A DNA stretch of 64,000 bases from Pseudomonadota bacterium (GCA_030576275.1 JALIBN010000005.1:1-64000); one strand, 5' to 3'. Positions 6,797 to 17,372 are shown, numbered from the stretch's first letter. The notes: generated by a model not told the origin, from the letters alone. Program-made: numbers and translations.

Positions 6797-8203
6797 ATGA
6801 CTACAGCCAAAACACTTTACGACAAACTTTGGGAACAACACACTGTCCGCACTGATGAAGATGGAATAACCGCATTGTTATACATCGACCGCCATCTAGT
6901 GCATGAAGTAACGTCACCACAAGCGTTTGAAGGTTTACGTCTGGCGAATCGCAAGCCACACCGTATCAGCTCTATCTTGGCAACACCGGATCACAATGTG
7001 CCGACGAGTCACCGTGAACAAGGCATCATCGATCCTATTTCTCGCTTACAAGTAGAAACTTTAGATAAAAACTGTAAAGAGTTTGGCGTAACGGAATTTG
7101 ATCTAGCGGATGTCCGTCAAGGTATTGTGCATGTAGTCGGTCCAGAACAAGGGGCAACACTTCCTGGGATGACCGTGGTATGTGGTGATTCACATACCTC
7201 TACTCACGGCGCTTTTGGCGCCTTAGCCTTCGGTATTGGTACTTCTGAAGTTGAACATGTTTTAGCAACCCAATGTTTAATTCAGAAAAAAGCCAAATGT
7301 CTGTTAGTTAGAGTTGATGGTCAAGTTAACGCCGGTGTAACTGCAAAAGATATTGTTTTAGCCATTATCGGAAAATTAGGTACCGCAGGTGGAACAGGCT
7401 ACACCATTGAATTTGCTGGTGAAGCGATTCAAGCGCTTAGCATGGAAGGCCGTATGACCGTGTGTAATATGACGATTGAAGCGGGTGCACGCGCAGGACT
7501 TATTGGCGTTGATGATACGACAATCAATTATTTGAAAGGCCGCCCTTTTGCACCTTCTGATGAAAATTGGCAAAATGCAGTCGATGCATGGCAGGATTTG
7601 CACAGTGATGCAGGTGCCATTTTTGATAAAACGATTATTTTTAACGCCGCTGATATCAAACCACAAGTTACATGGGGAACCTCCCCTGAAATGGTTGTTG
7701 CCATTGATGGCAATGTACCTGATCCATCTCAAGAAGCGGATTTAGTAAAACGCAATGGCATGGAAAGAGCTTTAGTTTATATGGGACTTAAAGCCAATCA
7801 AGCTATCACTGATATTATGCTAGACCGTGTATTTATTGGTTCTTGTACCAACGCGCGTATTGAAGACTTACGCCAAGCGGCGGCTGTAATTAACGGCGGT
7901 AAGGTTGCCAGTACCGTAAAACAGGCAATGGTTGTACCCGGCTCTGGATTAGTTAAGCTACAAGCCGAACTAGAAGGTTTGGATAAACTATTTATTGCTG
8001 CAGGCTTTGAATGGCGGGATCCAGGCTGTTCAATGTGTTTAGCCATGAATGCTGATCGTTTAGAGTCAGGTGAACATTGTGCATCGACATCAAACCGTAA
8101 TTTTGAAGGTCGACAAGGTTTAGGTGGACGTACGCACTTAGTTAGCCCATCAATGGCAGCTGCTGCAGCAATAGCCGGTCACTTTGTCGATGTAACACTC
8201 TAA
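6797..8203 (+). CDS. leuC: 3-isopropylmalate dehydratase large subunit
   Basis: Aconitase-family [4Fe-4S] enzyme that isomerises 2- to 3-isopropylmalate in leucine synthesis together with LeuD. The 468-residue length is standard. Cluster ligands are visible as the Cys in [14 protein letters not shown] and the CSMC pair near residue 413, with the [12 protein letters not shown] substrate loop near residue 131. The usual partners leuD and leuB do not follow. Instead prmB starts on the very next base after the stop codon, which implies translational coupling. leuD must be elsewhere or outside the window. Confidence 0.96.
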   Translation: MTTAKTLYDKLWEQHTVRTDEDGITALLYIDRHLVHEVTSPQAFEGLRLANRKPHRISSILATPDHNVPTSHREQGIIDPISRLQVETLDKNCKEFGVTEFDLADVRQGIVHVVGPEQGATLPGMTVVCGDSHTSTHGAFGALAFGIGTSEVEHVLATQCLIQKKAKCLLVRVDGQVNAGVTAKDIVLAIIGKLGTAGGTGYTIEFAGEAIQALSMEGRMTVCNMTIEAGARAGLIGVDDTTINYLKGRPFAPSDENWQNAVDAWQDLHSDAGAIFDKTIIFNAADIKPQVTWGTSPEMVVAIDGNVPDPSQEADLVKRNGMERALVYMGLKANQAITDIMLDRVFIGSCTNARIEDLRQAAAVINGGKVASTVKQAMVVPGSGLVKLQAELEGLDKLFIAAGFEWRDPGCSMCLAMNADRLESGEHCASTSNRNFEGRQGLGGRTHLVSPSMAAAAAIAGHFVDVTL

Positions 8204-9130
8204 ATGTCGTCTATTCAGCATACTATCGTTAATGAATTACTTACCTTGCGTGATGTATTACGTTGGACGACGTCACAATTTAATGCTGCAGAATTATTTT
8301 ATGGTCATGGCAATGCTGATGCATTCAATGACGCGCTACAACTTATTTTACATAGCCTACATTTACCTGCTAATGACTTTCCCGAACTATTTGCAGATGC
8401 GCGTTTAACACTGGCTGAAAAGCATGGTATCGCCGCGTTAGTAGAGCGCCGTATTACTGATCGGGTCCCCGTACCCTACCTTACTCATGAAGCATGGTTT
8501 GCTGGCATGCCCTTTTATGTAGATGAGCGAGTATTAATTCCTCGTTCGCCATTTGCGGAACTGATTCAAGATCAATTTATGCCATGGATTACTGATCCGG
8601 ATTCAGTCATGACCATTCTTGATTTATGTACTGGCGGAGGTTGTATCGCCATCGCATGTGCCGAAGCCTTCCCTGATGCGCACGTTGATGCTATTGATAT
8701 CAGCACTGATGCGCTAGCTGTTGCCAATATTAATATTAAAAAACATGAACTACTAGATCAGGTTCACACTATTGAATCTAATTTATGGTCAGCACTGAGT
8801 GACCATAAGTATGACCTGATCGTCAGTAACCCGCCCTATGTCGGTGCTGATGAAATGGCAAGCTTACCACCGGAGTACCGTCACGAACCTACATCAGCAC
8901 TTGAAGCTGATGATAATGGTTTAGCTCTAGTTGAGCAGATTTTAGTACATGCTGCTGAATTTTTAACGCCTGAAGGTGTACTATTTGTTGAAGTGGGTAA
9001 TAGCGATTTGGCAGTGATGGAAAAGTGGCCTGATATTGAATTTTTGTGGCCAGATTTTGAAGAAGGTGGTCACGGTATATTTGTACTTAGTCGTGACCAA
9101 TGTGTGGTGTTTACACAACGCTATAAATAA
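8204..9130 (+). CDS. prmB: Ribosomal protein L3 N5-glutamine methyltransferase
   Basis: SAM-dependent methyltransferase that modifies a glutamine in ribosomal protein L3. The 308-residue product has an N-terminal helical domain, the SAM-binding LDLCTGGGCIAI loop, and the catalytic NPPY motif in VSNPPYVGADE. The sequence VLIPRSPFAELI before the SAM loop is typical of PrmB and separates it from PrmC. Its ATG directly abuts the leuC stop, so it is probably co-transcribed with leuC, although their functions are unrelated. Confidence 0.93.
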   Translation: MSSIQHTIVNELLTLRDVLRWTTSQFNAAELFYGHGNADAFNDALQLILHSLHLPANDFPELFADARLTLAEKHGIAALVERRITDRVPVPYLTHEAWFAGMPFYVDERVLIPRSPFAELIQDQFMPWITDPDSVMTILDLCTGGGCIAIACAEAFPDAHVDAIDISTDALAVANINIKKHELLDQVHTIESNLWSALSDHKYDLIVSNPPYVGADEMASLPPEYRHEPTSALEADDNGLALVEQILVHAAEFLTPEGVLFVEVGNSDLAVMEKWPDIEFLWPDFEEGGHGIFVLSRDQCVVFTQRYK

Positions 9131-9145
9131 CATTGCCTTAGTTCC

Positions 9146-10444
9146 TTAATCGACGCTGGCTACTTCATAAGATTTTATACAATTTCTACCCGACATTTTA
9201 GCTCGATACATAGCATCATCTGCTCGTTCAAATAAACTATTTAAGTTATGTTTATTATCAGCATCCATTGTTGCCAGGCCAATACTAACCGTAATAATTA
9301 CACTCGCTGGTTTAAATTGCTTTAGCCGCTTTTGTAGGCGCTCCATAAAAGCAAGCGCATTAGCTTCTGGGCAATCCGGTAAAAGAAATACGAATTCTTC
9401 ACTCGCCCAGCGAGCAACCATATCACCTTCTCTTACAAAACGTTTTAACCATGCTCCTAATTCAGCTAACACCTGGTCACCTTTTTGGTAACCCAATGTT
9501 TCATTTATGTTTTTAAAAAAATCAATATCTAAAACAGCTAATGTTAACGGGCGCTTATACCGAATAGCTTCACTAAAGTATTTTCCCGAAAATTCACGTA
9601 ATGCGTGACGGTTAAATAGCTTAGTTAACTCATCCAGCATGGCCAAACTATAGAGTGATTTTTGCTGTGATCTTAACTCCAAAGTGCTTTGATAACTCGT
9701 AACATGATTATAAACACGTTGACGAAGTTCTTCACGGACGATTGGTTTAGCAACATAATCATTCACACCTAAGTGAAATAGCTCTATTTTTCGTGATATA
9801 TTCTCGAAACCAGAGGTCGCAATGATCGGCACATTACCGTACTCACCCTGGAAACGCCTGATCTTCCTAACCAAAGAAATACCGCTCATTAAGCCTTCAA
9901 GCATAATGTCAGTAATCACCAAATCATAATTTCCAGTTTGAAAAGCTTCCCATGCCTCTTCAGCATGTGTGTAAGCATCGGCATCCAGTCCCATATCCGT
10001 TAATAAATCAAGCATAATCGCTTGCAAAACACGCGAATCTTCAGCTACTAGCACGCGGCCTGATAGTTGACGACTTTCACGTTCTGCATATCGATGAAGA
10101 TAAGTATTAAATTCAAAAAGATCCTTTTTGCAGAAAATATCCGTAGCACCTGCCAATAAGGCCTGTTTGAGTATTTTCGAATTATCTTCTTCCGTTAAGA
10201 TAATAATAGAGGCTAAATCGTAGCCTTTAACCGAACGTATTTGACCGCAAAATTCGCTACCTGAAATATCGGGGAGCTGAAAGCTACAGCATACAAGTCT
10301 GAAACGCTCTTCCCTAGCCATATCCAAAGCTTCATGACCTGTAGCGGCATAACTTGTTGTGAAACCAGCTTGTTCAAGCGAGGCTTTAAGCACCGCTCGA
10401 AATGTTTCTTCTCCATCAATAATCAATGCATTTAATGTGCGCAT
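9146..10444 (-). CDS. Response regulator: REC-REC-GGDEF, degenerate first REC and GGDEF motif
   Basis: Cytoplasmic 432-residue regulator with two receiver domains (about residues 5-120 and 130-248) and a GGDEF domain (about 265-425). The first receiver has Ser54 where the phosphorylated Asp should be; the second keeps Asp179 and Lys233. The signature loop reads ASEEF at residues 347-351 instead of GGEEF. The metal-binding Asp306 and Glu350, the substrate-contact Asn314 and Asp322, and an RxxD inhibitory site (Arg338-Asp341) are retained. Cyclase activity is therefore uncertain; it could work as a weak cyclase or a c-di-GMP-binding effector. No cognate kinase is adjacent. Confidence 0.88.
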   Translation of the reverse strand: MRTLNALIIDGEETFRAVLKASLEQAGFTTSYAATGHEALDMAREERFRLVCCSFQLPDISGSEFCGQIRSVKGYDLASIIILTEEDNSKILKQALLAGATDIFCKKDLFEFNTYLHRYAERESRQLSGRVLVAEDSRVLQAIMLDLLTDMGLDADAYTHAEEAWEAFQTGNYDLVITDIMLEGLMSGISLVRKIRRFQGEYGNVPIIATSGFENISRKIELFHLGVNDYVAKPIVREELRQRVYNHVTSYQSTLELRSQQKSLYSLAMLDELTKLFNRHALREFSGKYFSEAIRYKRPLTLAVLDIDFFKNINETLGYQKGDQVLAELGAWLKRFVREGDMVARWASEEFVFLLPDCPEANALAFMERLQKRLKQFKPASVIITVSIGLATMDADNKHNLNSLFERADDAMYRAKMSGRNCIKSYEVASVD

Positions 10445-10502
10445 TAGTCCTTCGCCTCTATTTTGATATCCATTCAGTATTATTGATACTTAATACAAGT
10501 TT

Positions 10503-11207
10503 TCATACTTGCTCAAGCAATTGTCGTGTAAATACCGCCCGCAAGTAAAACCCTTTGGGATTTATTTTTTCATTTGAACCTGATGATGAAATGCCATTTA
10601 CAAGCACTTTACTATTTGCAGCCTTAGGTCGGATCTGTAAATATTCACCTTCTTTTGCCGTGATTTCAGATTGCTCACCCAATACAATTCGATCCATCAA
10701 CTCTTCCCAGTCACGCTTTAAAATAGCGTCCTGCTCTTCATTCGGTTGCCATAGCCAAGCATTACCGACATAGCGTTCTGCTATGGGAATATCTGAATCA
10801 GCTTCAACTGGTACCCAGAGTACATGGGCCAACTTACGTCTTATCCAGCTATCTTGCCAACTTAATTCGCCAGTCTGGTTCATCGACACAGTACAGACAT
10901 AGGTCGACTCTTTCGGTTGCCCTAGCGCATTCAGAGGTAACGTTTTCATCTCGATACCTAAGCCAACAAAATCTGGCTCTGCTTTATTGCCAGCGTCAGC
11001 GCCCAAATATAATTCCAGTAAATTACCGACCCAACCTTTGTGACGAAGCAGGTTATCTGGCACCATAACAGCTAGCTCAGCGGCAAGCATACCTAACGTT
11101 TTTCCCGACAAATTCTGACATCTTAGCATCAACTCATCTTCTGTCTGCGGCGGTAAAATCTTACCTTGTGAATTATTATCATTCATAGAAGCATGATAAC
11201 CTAGCAT
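10503..11207 (-). CDS. mutH: DNA mismatch repair endonuclease MutH
   Basis: Nicks the unmethylated strand at hemimethylated GATC during MutSL-directed repair. The 234-residue product carries the catalytic D-x6-E-x-K arrangement: Asp79, Glu86 and Lys88 in EPDFVGLGIEMK, with KGWVGNLLELYLGA upstream. A second ATG at 11186 gives an N-terminus closer to E. coli MutH and may be the true start. MutH implies Dam-type methylation, which is largely confined to Gammaproteobacteria and supports the taxonomic guess. The divergent ABC gene starts within about 30 bases, so the two promoters must overlap coding sequence or each other. Confidence 0.95.
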   Translation of the reverse strand: MLGYHASMNDNNSQGKILPPQTEDELMLRCQNLSGKTLGMLAAELAVMVPDNLLRHKGWVGNLLELYLGADAGNKAEPDFVGLGIEMKTLPLNALGQPKESTYVCTVSMNQTGELSWQDSWIRRKLAHVLWVPVEADSDIPIAERYVGNAWLWQPNEEQDAILKRDWEELMDRIVLGEQSEITAKEGEYLQIRPKAANSKVLVNGISSSGSNEKINPKGFYLRAVFTRQLLEQV

Positions 11208-11233
11208 ACTTTATTCTGCTCGTGACAATCACC

Positions 11234-12157
11234 ATGAAAGCTCTCTCAATTCAAAATTTAACAAAAGTCTACAAAAATGGATTTGAAGCGCTTAAAGGTA
11301 TTAGCCTAGATGTTAATCAAGGTGACTTTTTCGCTCTTCTAGGACCTAACGGAGCAGGGAAATCAACAACCATTGGCATCATCACCTCACTCGTGACCAA
11401 ATCATCTGGCCAAGTAAGGGTATTTGATGCTGATATTGATATTGATTCCGAAGCAGCTAAGTCTTATATCGGCCTGGTACCACAAGAATTTAATTTTAAC
11501 GGTTTTGAACAAGTTAAGCATATCTTAATAAGCCAAGCAGGATATTACGGCATACCAGCTCATGAAGCCGAACCTCGTGCCGATGAACTGTTGCTACAAC
11601 TAGGTTTATGGGACAAGCGACATACCCCTTCTCGGGCATTATCCGGCGGCATGAAACGCCGTTTGATGATAGCCAGAGCCTTAGTACATAAGCCACAACT
11701 ATTAATATTGGATGAACCCACCGCAGGCGTCGATATTGAACTGCGTCGTTCAATGTGGCTATTTTTGCAAGCGATCAACGCCCAAGGTACCACTATTATT
11801 TTAACGACCCATTATTTGGAAGAAGCAGAAAATTTGTGCCGTAATATCGCTATTATTGATAATGGACTTATTGTCGAAAATACAGATATGAAATCACTGC
11901 TTAATCGTCTCGATAAGGAAACGTTTATCCTTGATCTGAAATCGCCATTACCTACTGATTTTACTCTCTCAGGTTTCTACCTCCATAGACTTGATAACAC
12001 GACAATTGAAGTTGAACTCAAGCGCGGTGAAGGTCTGAACAATTTATTTGCGGCACTCAGCCTGCAAGGCATCGAAGTCTCTAGCATGAAAAACAAAGCT
12101 AATCGTTTAGAAGAGTTATTTCTCGCCTTAGTCGATAAATCGGAGGCTACTTTATGA
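11234..12157 (+). CDS. yadG: ABC-2 type exporter, ATP-binding protein (YadG-like)
   Basis: ATPase of an ABC-2 type exporter related to E. coli YadGH; substrate unknown. It has the Walker A GPNGAGKST, the signature LSGGMKRRL, Walker B LLILDEPTAGVD and the H-loop TTHYLEEAE. A C-terminal extension of about 80 residues follows the ATPase core. A GTG at 11222 would add four residues; neither start has a strong ribosome site. The permease gene overlaps the end by four bases (ATGA), so the two are translationally coupled. Confidence 0.9.
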   Translation: MKALSIQNLTKVYKNGFEALKGISLDVNQGDFFALLGPNGAGKSTTIGIITSLVTKSSGQVRVFDADIDIDSEAAKSYIGLVPQEFNFNGFEQVKHILISQAGYYGIPAHEAEPRADELLLQLGLWDKRHTPSRALSGGMKRRLMIARALVHKPQLLILDEPTAGVDIELRRSMWLFLQAINAQGTTIILTTHYLEEAENLCRNIAIIDNGLIVENTDMKSLLNRLDKETFILDLKSPLPTDFTLSGFYLHRLDNTTIEVELKRGEGLNNLFAALSLQGIEVSSMKNKANRLEELFLALVDKSEATL

Positions 12158-12933
12158 CGACTAAATTCGCTCGTCACCAAGTTGCATTTAATACCTTACT
12201 ATCACGTGAAATTCGTCGATTTCTTCGTATTTGGCCACAAACATTATTACCACCAGCCATCACGATGACTTTATATTTCATCATTTTTGGCAATTTAATC
12301 GGTAGCAAGATAGGTGAAATGGGTGGATTTAACTATACGCAATATATCGCCCCTGGCATTATCATGATGTCAGTCATTAATAATGCTTATTCTAATGTGG
12401 CATCCTCGTTTTTCAGTGCAAAATTTCAGAATCATATTGAAGAGTTAATAGTTGCACCGGTGCCCAATTATCTGATTCTGGCAGGTTATGTTGCTGGAGG
12501 TACGGCTAGGGGCTTATGTGTAGGTCTGATTGTCACCCTTGTCTCATTGTTTTTTACCCACCTCAGCATACAGCACGTTTTTATCACTATCAGCATGGTC
12601 TTTCTGAGTGCTATTTTGTTTGCCCTAGGTGGCTTTATCAATGCTATCTATGCCCGGAGCTTTGATGAAATATCGATTATTCCAACCTTTATCCTGACCC
12701 CAATGACTTATTTGGGAGGCGTATTTTATTCGATCAGTTTGCTGCCAGAATTTTGGCAGAAGGTGTCATTGCTAAACCCGATTTTTTATATGGTTAACGC
12801 CTTTCGTTACGGCATGCTAGGTACGTCGGATATCGCGGTCGAAATTGCCTTTGCTATTATTATTCTGTGTATTATCAGCTTAACTAGCTTTGCTCTTTAT
12901 TTACTTAACAAAGGCACTGGTATCCGGAACTAA
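12154..12933 (+). CDS. yadH: ABC-2 type exporter, permease (YadH-like)
   Basis: Integral inner-membrane partner of the preceding ATPase, 259 residues with about six predicted helices. The segment [20 protein letters not shown] followed by [13 protein letters not shown] is typical of ABC-2 permeases such as YadH. It starts in the ATGA overlap with the ATPase gene. Its 3' end overlaps the convergent dusA gene by 33 bases, so no terminator fits between them. Confidence 0.9.
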   Translation: MTTKFARHQVAFNTLLSREIRRFLRIWPQTLLPPAITMTLYFIIFGNLIGSKIGEMGGFNYTQYIAPGIIMMSVINNAYSNVASSFFSAKFQNHIEELIVAPVPNYLILAGYVAGGTARGLCVGLIVTLVSLFFTHLSIQHVFITISMVFLSAILFALGGFINAIYARSFDEISIIPTFILTPMTYLGGVFYSISLLPEFWQKVSLLNPIFYMVNAFRYGMLGTSDIAVEIAFAIIILCIISLTSFALYLLNKGTGIRN

Positions 12934-13917
12934 GCTTAAAGCGTGTTCCAATACCGTAATATCAGCCCCTTTTAAGTGAGCATTTTCACTTAAATGTCGT
13001 CGCCATGCTCGCGCACCTACTTGGCCTTGAAACAAGCCAAGTAGGTGTCGTGTAATCGATTTTAAGGGTCGACCTTCTGACATTCGATGCTCAATGTAAG
13101 GTAGCATTTGGCGGATCACCTCATGCCGTGAAGGTATCGGGTGACTATCTGCAAATATTTGACTATCGGCTTCCGCCAATAAATAAGGGTCATGATAAGC
13201 CGCCCGACCCATCATTACGCCATCAACGTGTTCTAACTGTAACTTAGCTTGTTCTAGCGTTTTAATTCCGCCGTTAATATCAATATGAAGCTGCGGAAAA
13301 TCTCGTTTTAACTGATAAACACGATCATATTCCAAAGGTGGGATATCACGATTTTCTTTTGGACTTAAGCCCTGTAACCAGGCTTTTCTGGCATGCATAA
13401 TAAACATATCACAGCCAGCCGCTGATACTTGTTGGATAAAATCATACACAAACTCATAGCTATCATGTTCATCTATACCCAAGCGAGTTTTAACGGTAAC
13501 AGGAATAGTTACTTCCGCTTGCATTGCCGCCACCCCTTCGGCCACCAGCTTAGGATCAGCCATCAAACATGCGCCAAAGCTACCTGATTGCACCCGATCA
13601 CTAGGACAACCAACATTGAGATTAATCTCGCTGTAACCTGCATCCTCACCAAACCGTGCACATTTAGCAAGCGCTTCAGGATCTGAACCGCCCAATTGCA
13701 GTGCTAGTGGATATTCACTGACATTATGGGCCAGAAATCGCTCACGTTGGCCATGAATCAAGGCACCTGTTGTGACCATTTCGGTATAGAGCAAACTATG
13801 TTTAGAAATCAGTCGCAAAAAATAACGGTAATCGCGATCTGTCCAATCGAGCATAGGCGCAACTGACAGGCGATGAGATTGTTTAAGTGTTAAATTCGGT
13901 GACGTCATAATCTTCAA
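12901..13917 (-). CDS. dusA: tRNA-dihydrouridine(20/20a) synthase
   Basis: FMN enzyme that reduces uridine 20/20a in the tRNA D-loop. The 338-residue product has the Dus signature: [12 protein letters not shown] at the N-terminus, [23 protein letters not shown] with the catalytic Cys, [10 protein letters not shown], the His in [17 protein letters not shown], and DINGGI near residue 215. The [13 protein letters not shown] stretch is characteristic of DusA rather than DusB or DusC. An ATG at 13908 is an alternative start. The gene overlaps the end of the ABC permease gene by 33 bases on the opposite strand. Confidence 0.94.
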   Translation of the reverse strand: MKIMTSPNLTLKQSHRLSVAPMLDWTDRDYRYFLRLISKHSLLYTEMVTTGALIHGQRERFLAHNVSEYPLALQLGGSDPEALAKCARFGEDAGYSEINLNVGCPSDRVQSGSFGACLMADPKLVAEGVAAMQAEVTIPVTVKTRLGIDEHDSYEFVYDFIQQVSAAGCDMFIMHARKAWLQGLSPKENRDIPPLEYDRVYQLKRDFPQLHIDINGGIKTLEQAKLQLEHVDGVMMGRAAYHDPYLLAEADSQIFADSHPIPSRHEVIRQMLPYIEHRMSEGRPLKSITRHLLGLFQGQVGARAWRRHLSENAHLKGADITVLEHALSLVPDTSAFVK

Positions 13918-13958
13918 TATTTAAGTAGATTGACCATTTTCGCAAATCAGCGCGTAAA

Positions 13959-14687
13959 ATGTTTGTTTTTGATCAAAAAAAGATTCAAATGCAAACAATT
14001 CAAGGTGATGGTTTTACTGTTTCAGTGGTTAAAAGTGGCCGCCGTAAAACAACCGCGCTTAAAATTAAAGACGGTGAAGTCTCTATCCACATTCCTAAGC
14101 GACAGTCCATCGAAATTGCCCGTCATTTTGTACAACAAAAAACACCTTGGATCCAACAAAAACTACAACATCAAGCGTTGCAGTCATTGCCTGAAAAACT
14201 CTTTATAGAGGGAGAATCATTGTTATTCCTCGGCAAAGATTATCAATTACAACTGATTCAAGTTGAACGTCCGACGACCATAATAAAAACTGCACAGACG
14301 ATTCAGATACATGGGCGAGTTAATATTCTGTCAAAACCTGCAATACGTGCCGCATTGATCATTTGGTATAAACAGCAAGCTGAATTGTACTTGCGCTCAC
14401 AGACTGCATTTTTAACAAATAAAACAGGATTAATGCCACGATCCATCACCGTAAAAACATATAAAGCGCGCTGGGGTAGTTGTAGGATGAGTGGTGATAT
14501 TCAATATAATTGGAAATTAATGCTCGCCCCCCCTGACATCATTGATTACGTTATTATTCATGAGCTTTGCCATTTGCAACAACATAACCATTCTGCCTTA
14601 TTTTGGCAGTTAGTTCATACGCACTCCCCCCATTTCAAAACGGCGAGGCTATGGCTTAAAAACAATGGTGCTACTTTAGATATATAA
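13959..14687 (+). CDS. YgjP-like zinc metallopeptidase (DUF45)
   Basis: Predicted cytoplasmic zinc protease of the YgjP/DUF45 family. The C-terminal part has the zinc site HELCHLQQHNHSALFW, with the third ligand His after the HExxH pair, preceded by KTYKARWGSCRMSGDIQYNW, which is conserved in the family. Length is 242 residues. An ATG at 13989 would remove ten residues and give a more typical N-terminus. Neither start has a clear ribosome site. Physiological substrate is unknown. Confidence 0.88.
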   Translation: MFVFDQKKIQMQTIQGDGFTVSVVKSGRRKTTALKIKDGEVSIHIPKRQSIEIARHFVQQKTPWIQQKLQHQALQSLPEKLFIEGESLLFLGKDYQLQLIQVERPTTIIKTAQTIQIHGRVNILSKPAIRAALIIWYKQQAELYLRSQTAFLTNKTGLMPRSITVKTYKARWGSCRMSGDIQYNWKLMLAPPDIIDYVIIHELCHLQQHNHSALFWQLVHTHSPHFKTARLWLKNNGATLDI

Positions 14688-14781
14688 GGCCATGATTACT
14701 TATTTGTAATAATGGCATTATCAATGCTCTACATAATCACGCTTACGCAGCAAAAATTAATCCTTTAAGGCACTAAACGCT

Positions 14782-15903
14782 ATGGCATTTTGGAATCACA
14801 AAAAAGATATCGACGCATTACAACTGCAATTGCAAGAACGTGATACGACTATCGGCACTTTACAGCAAGAAATCCAAGCACTACATTCACAACATAACAG
14901 CCTTGAAGAAACACTAGAATATGAAAAACTTCAGCATGACTGGCAAACAAAGTTATTTAGTAATATGGATCAATTTGGTCAAAGCCTAAGCGGTTTTCAG
15001 CAAAGTTTAGGGGGGATGGCCGTTTCGTTAGCTAGCGAAAGTTCTTCCGCGGTTGAAGGCGCCGAAACAACAATCTCTGTTCGCAATAATATCGAATCGG
15101 TCGCTTCAGGTTTGGGTGGCATTACAGCTCAAATGGACCAATCGGCCACTCGCGTTAAGTCATTACAAGAAAACGCACTTAAGATTGGTGGTTTTGTCGA
15201 AACGATCAGTAATATCTCTGAACAAACCAATCTCCTTGCATTAAATGCGGCGATTGAAGCGGCTCGTGCCGGTGAACATGGTCGAGGTTTTGCGGTTGTT
15301 GCCGACGAAGTACGCACACTTGCCACCCGCGCCCGTGTAGCAAGCACCCAAATCTCGGATTTAGTCGCTAATATCCAAAAGGAAACCGGCAGTGCTAGTG
15401 GTTTGATGCAAAGTGTCAAAGCAGATACCTCAGCATTTAGCGTTCGTGTTGGCAATGTCGTCACTGATATGCACAGGATGCTAGGTCTATCAAGAAATAT
15501 GGAGCTCACACTCACCAGCTCCGCATTACGCAGTTTTGTTGAAATTGCTAAGCTCGATCATATTGTGTGGAAATTTGAAATCTATCGCGTGATGATGAAC
15601 TTATCTCACAAACAACCCTCTGAATTATCTCTACATACTCATTGTCGTCTTGGGAAATGGTACTTTGGAAGTGAGGGTGCTAATAATTACTCACAATTAC
15701 CGGGCTATCGTGATCTAGCCGCACCTCATAAGATATTACATGAACAAGGTGTCAAGGCACTTCAAGCCTTTTATGTTAATGACAAAGCTCTCACACTCAG
15801 CGCCTTAGCAAGAATGGAGGAAGCGAGTATGAATGTCGTTAATAATCTAGAAAAAATGGTGGTAGCCGCTGAACACAATCCAGAATTAATTTGCGCACGG
15901 TAA
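14782..15903 (+). CDS. Soluble methyl-accepting chemotaxis protein with CZB zinc domain
   Basis: 373-residue chemoreceptor-like protein. An N-terminal coiled coil (about residues 6-60) leads into the signalling hairpin, whose tip reads [24 protein letters not shown] followed by [17 protein letters not shown]-terminal CZB domain (about 245-365) has the zinc ligands in [23 protein letters not shown] and the later PHKILHEQG. No transmembrane segment or periplasmic sensor is present, so it senses from the cytoplasm; CZB domains are known to respond to zinc or oxidants such as hypochlorite. No che genes are nearby. Confidence 0.92.
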   Translation: MAFWNHKKDIDALQLQLQERDTTIGTLQQEIQALHSQHNSLEETLEYEKLQHDWQTKLFSNMDQFGQSLSGFQQSLGGMAVSLASESSSAVEGAETTISVRNNIESVASGLGGITAQMDQSATRVKSLQENALKIGGFVETISNISEQTNLLALNAAIEAARAGEHGRGFAVVADEVRTLATRARVASTQISDLVANIQKETGSASGLMQSVKADTSAFSVRVGNVVTDMHRMLGLSRNMELTLTSSALRSFVEIAKLDHIVWKFEIYRVMMNLSHKQPSELSLHTHCRLGKWYFGSEGANNYSQLPGYRDLAAPHKILHEQGVKALQAFYVNDKALTLSALARMEEASMNVVNNLEKMVVAAEHNPELICAR

Positions 15904-16003
15904 TAATAATAATTATATTAAAATCATCATCTACCGTCACATATAACCAGATCGTATCTTGTTTTTTCCTCGGGTATAGACTAAAATTTGCCTCTCTGGA
16001 TAA

Positions 16004-16063
16004 GGAACGCTGCAACAGGACTCTCCTGCTAGGCTTATTCACAGTAGTTTTTAACCGCGTTCA
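16004..16063 (+). ncRNA. S-adenosylhomocysteine (SAH) riboswitch
   Basis: The leader of metK-ahcY-metF contains the hallmarks of the SAH riboswitch. P1 pairs GAACGC (16005-16010) with GCGTTC (16057-16062). The conserved CGCTGCAAC core follows, with a CAGG/CCTG stem, then GCTAGGCT and AACCGCGTTC at the 3' side. The genes downstream make SAM, hydrolyse SAH and supply methyl groups, which is the expected regulon. Family knowledge says SAH binding switches expression on. Identification is by eye, without a covariance model. Confidence 0.8.
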
Positions 16064-16109
16064 TTATTAATAAGTTTTTACTAAATAATAATGAGCGTTG
16101 CGTTTTATT
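16057..16109 (+). terminator. Competing terminator-like hairpin of the SAH riboswitch
   Basis: GCGTTCATTATTA (16057-16069) can pair over 13 positions, three of them wobbles, with TAATAATGAGCGT (16086-16098). A T-rich tail lies at 16103-16109. Its 5' arm uses the same bases as the 3' strand of riboswitch P1, so the two structures exclude each other. This fits an antitermination design in which SAH binding allows transcription. Confidence 0.65.
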
Positions 16110-16191
16110 GCTTCATTGGCTTGCATCCATTCCCGCAAGCACTTAAACCAACTCTCTTCACTTTAAATTAAATCAATGAGGTAAGTTGATC

Positions 16192-17352
16192 ATGAGTAGT
16201 CGTTTAATTTTTACTTCCGAATCGGTCTCCGAAGGCCACCCAGATAAAGTTGCAGATCAGATTTCAGATGCCATCTTAGATGAAATTTTGCGTCAAGATC
16301 CACATGCTCGCGTTGCTTGTGAAACCTTAATCAAAACGGGTGCTGCTATTGTTGCTGGTGAAATCACCACTTCTGCATGGGTCGATTTAGATGATGTAGT
16401 GCGTAAAACAATAACTGATATTGGTTATAACAGCTCTGATGTTGGTTTTGACGGACAAACCTGTGCGGTTATGTCCTTAATTGGTAAGCAATCTTCAGAT
16501 ATCGCCATGGGTGTCGACCGCGCCACGGCCGAAGATCAAGGTGCTGGCGATCAAGGTTTAATGTTTGGTTATGCGAGCAATGAGACCGACGTACTGATGC
16601 CGGCGCCCATTACTTATGCTCATCGACTAGTGAAACGCCAAGCTGATGTTCGTAAAAACGGCACTTTGCCTTGGTTACGTCCTGATGCTAAAAGCCAAGT
16701 CACCTTTGTGTACGAAGATGGTAAACCTGTCGGTATAGATGCCATAGTGTTATCTACTCAACATAACCCTGAAGTCTCCTTAAAAGAATTACAAGAAGCG
16801 GTAATGGAGGTCATCATTCTGCCGACACTTCCCGCCGAATGGATCTCTAAAGACACTACTTTCCACATTAACCCAACTGGCCAATTTATTATTGGCGGCC
16901 CCGTTGGCGATTGTGGCTTGACTGGTCGTAAAATCATTGTTGATACCTATGGCGGCATGGCGCGTCATGGTGGTGGTGCATTTTCGGGTAAAGATCCTTC
17001 TAAAGTTGACCGTAGTGCTGCCTATGCAGGACGTTATGTTGCTAAAAATATAGTCGCGGCGGGTCTTGCCGATCGCTGTGAAATACAAATTTCCTATGCG
17101 ATTGGTGTTGCAGAACCGACATCGATCAGTATTGAAACATTTGGCACAGGAAAAATATCATCCGAAAGACTAGTACAACTGGTACGTGCGCACTTTGACT
17201 TACGTCCGGTAGGCTTAGTTAAAATGCTTGATTTAATTCGCCCAATTTATTTAGCTACTGCTGCTTATGGCCACTTTGGTCGTGAAGAACCTGAATTCAC
17301 TTGGGAACGCACTGATTTAGCAGAAACCTTACATGATGCAGCTGGCATCTAG
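16192..17352 (+). CDS. metK: S-adenosylmethionine synthetase
   Basis: Makes SAM from methionine and ATP. Conserved parts are [13 protein letters not shown] at the N-terminus, [12 protein letters not shown] near residue 115, and [19 protein letters not shown] with the phosphate-binding loop. The ATG at 16192 is preceded by GAGGT at 16178-16182 with ideal spacing; an in-frame TTG at 16186 would add two residues and is less likely. Length of about 386 residues is standard. First gene of metK-ahcY-metF downstream of the SAH riboswitch. Confidence 0.97.
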   Translation: MSSRLIFTSESVSEGHPDKVADQISDAILDEILRQDPHARVACETLIKTGAAIVAGEITTSAWVDLDDVVRKTITDIGYNSSDVGFDGQTCAVMSLIGKQSSDIAMGVDRATAEDQGAGDQGLMFGYASNETDVLMPAPITYAHRLVKRQADVRKNGTLPWLRPDAKSQVTFVYEDGKPVGIDAIVLSTQHNPEVSLKELQEAVMEVIILPTLPAEWISKDTTFHINPTGQFIIGGPVGDCGLTGRKIIVDTYGGMARHGGGAFSGKDPSKVDRSAAYAGRYVAKNIVAAGLADRCEIQISYAIGVAEPTSISIETFGTGKISSERLVQLVRAHFDLRPVGLVKMLDLIRPIYLATAAYGHFGREEPEFTWERTDLAETLHDAAGI

Positions 17353-17372
17353 ACCCCATTAACTTATTTCCC

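Noticed and set aside
7376-7732. Long open frame antisense to leuC.
   Set aside because: It lies wholly inside a well-supported gene and its translation shows no recognisable domain.
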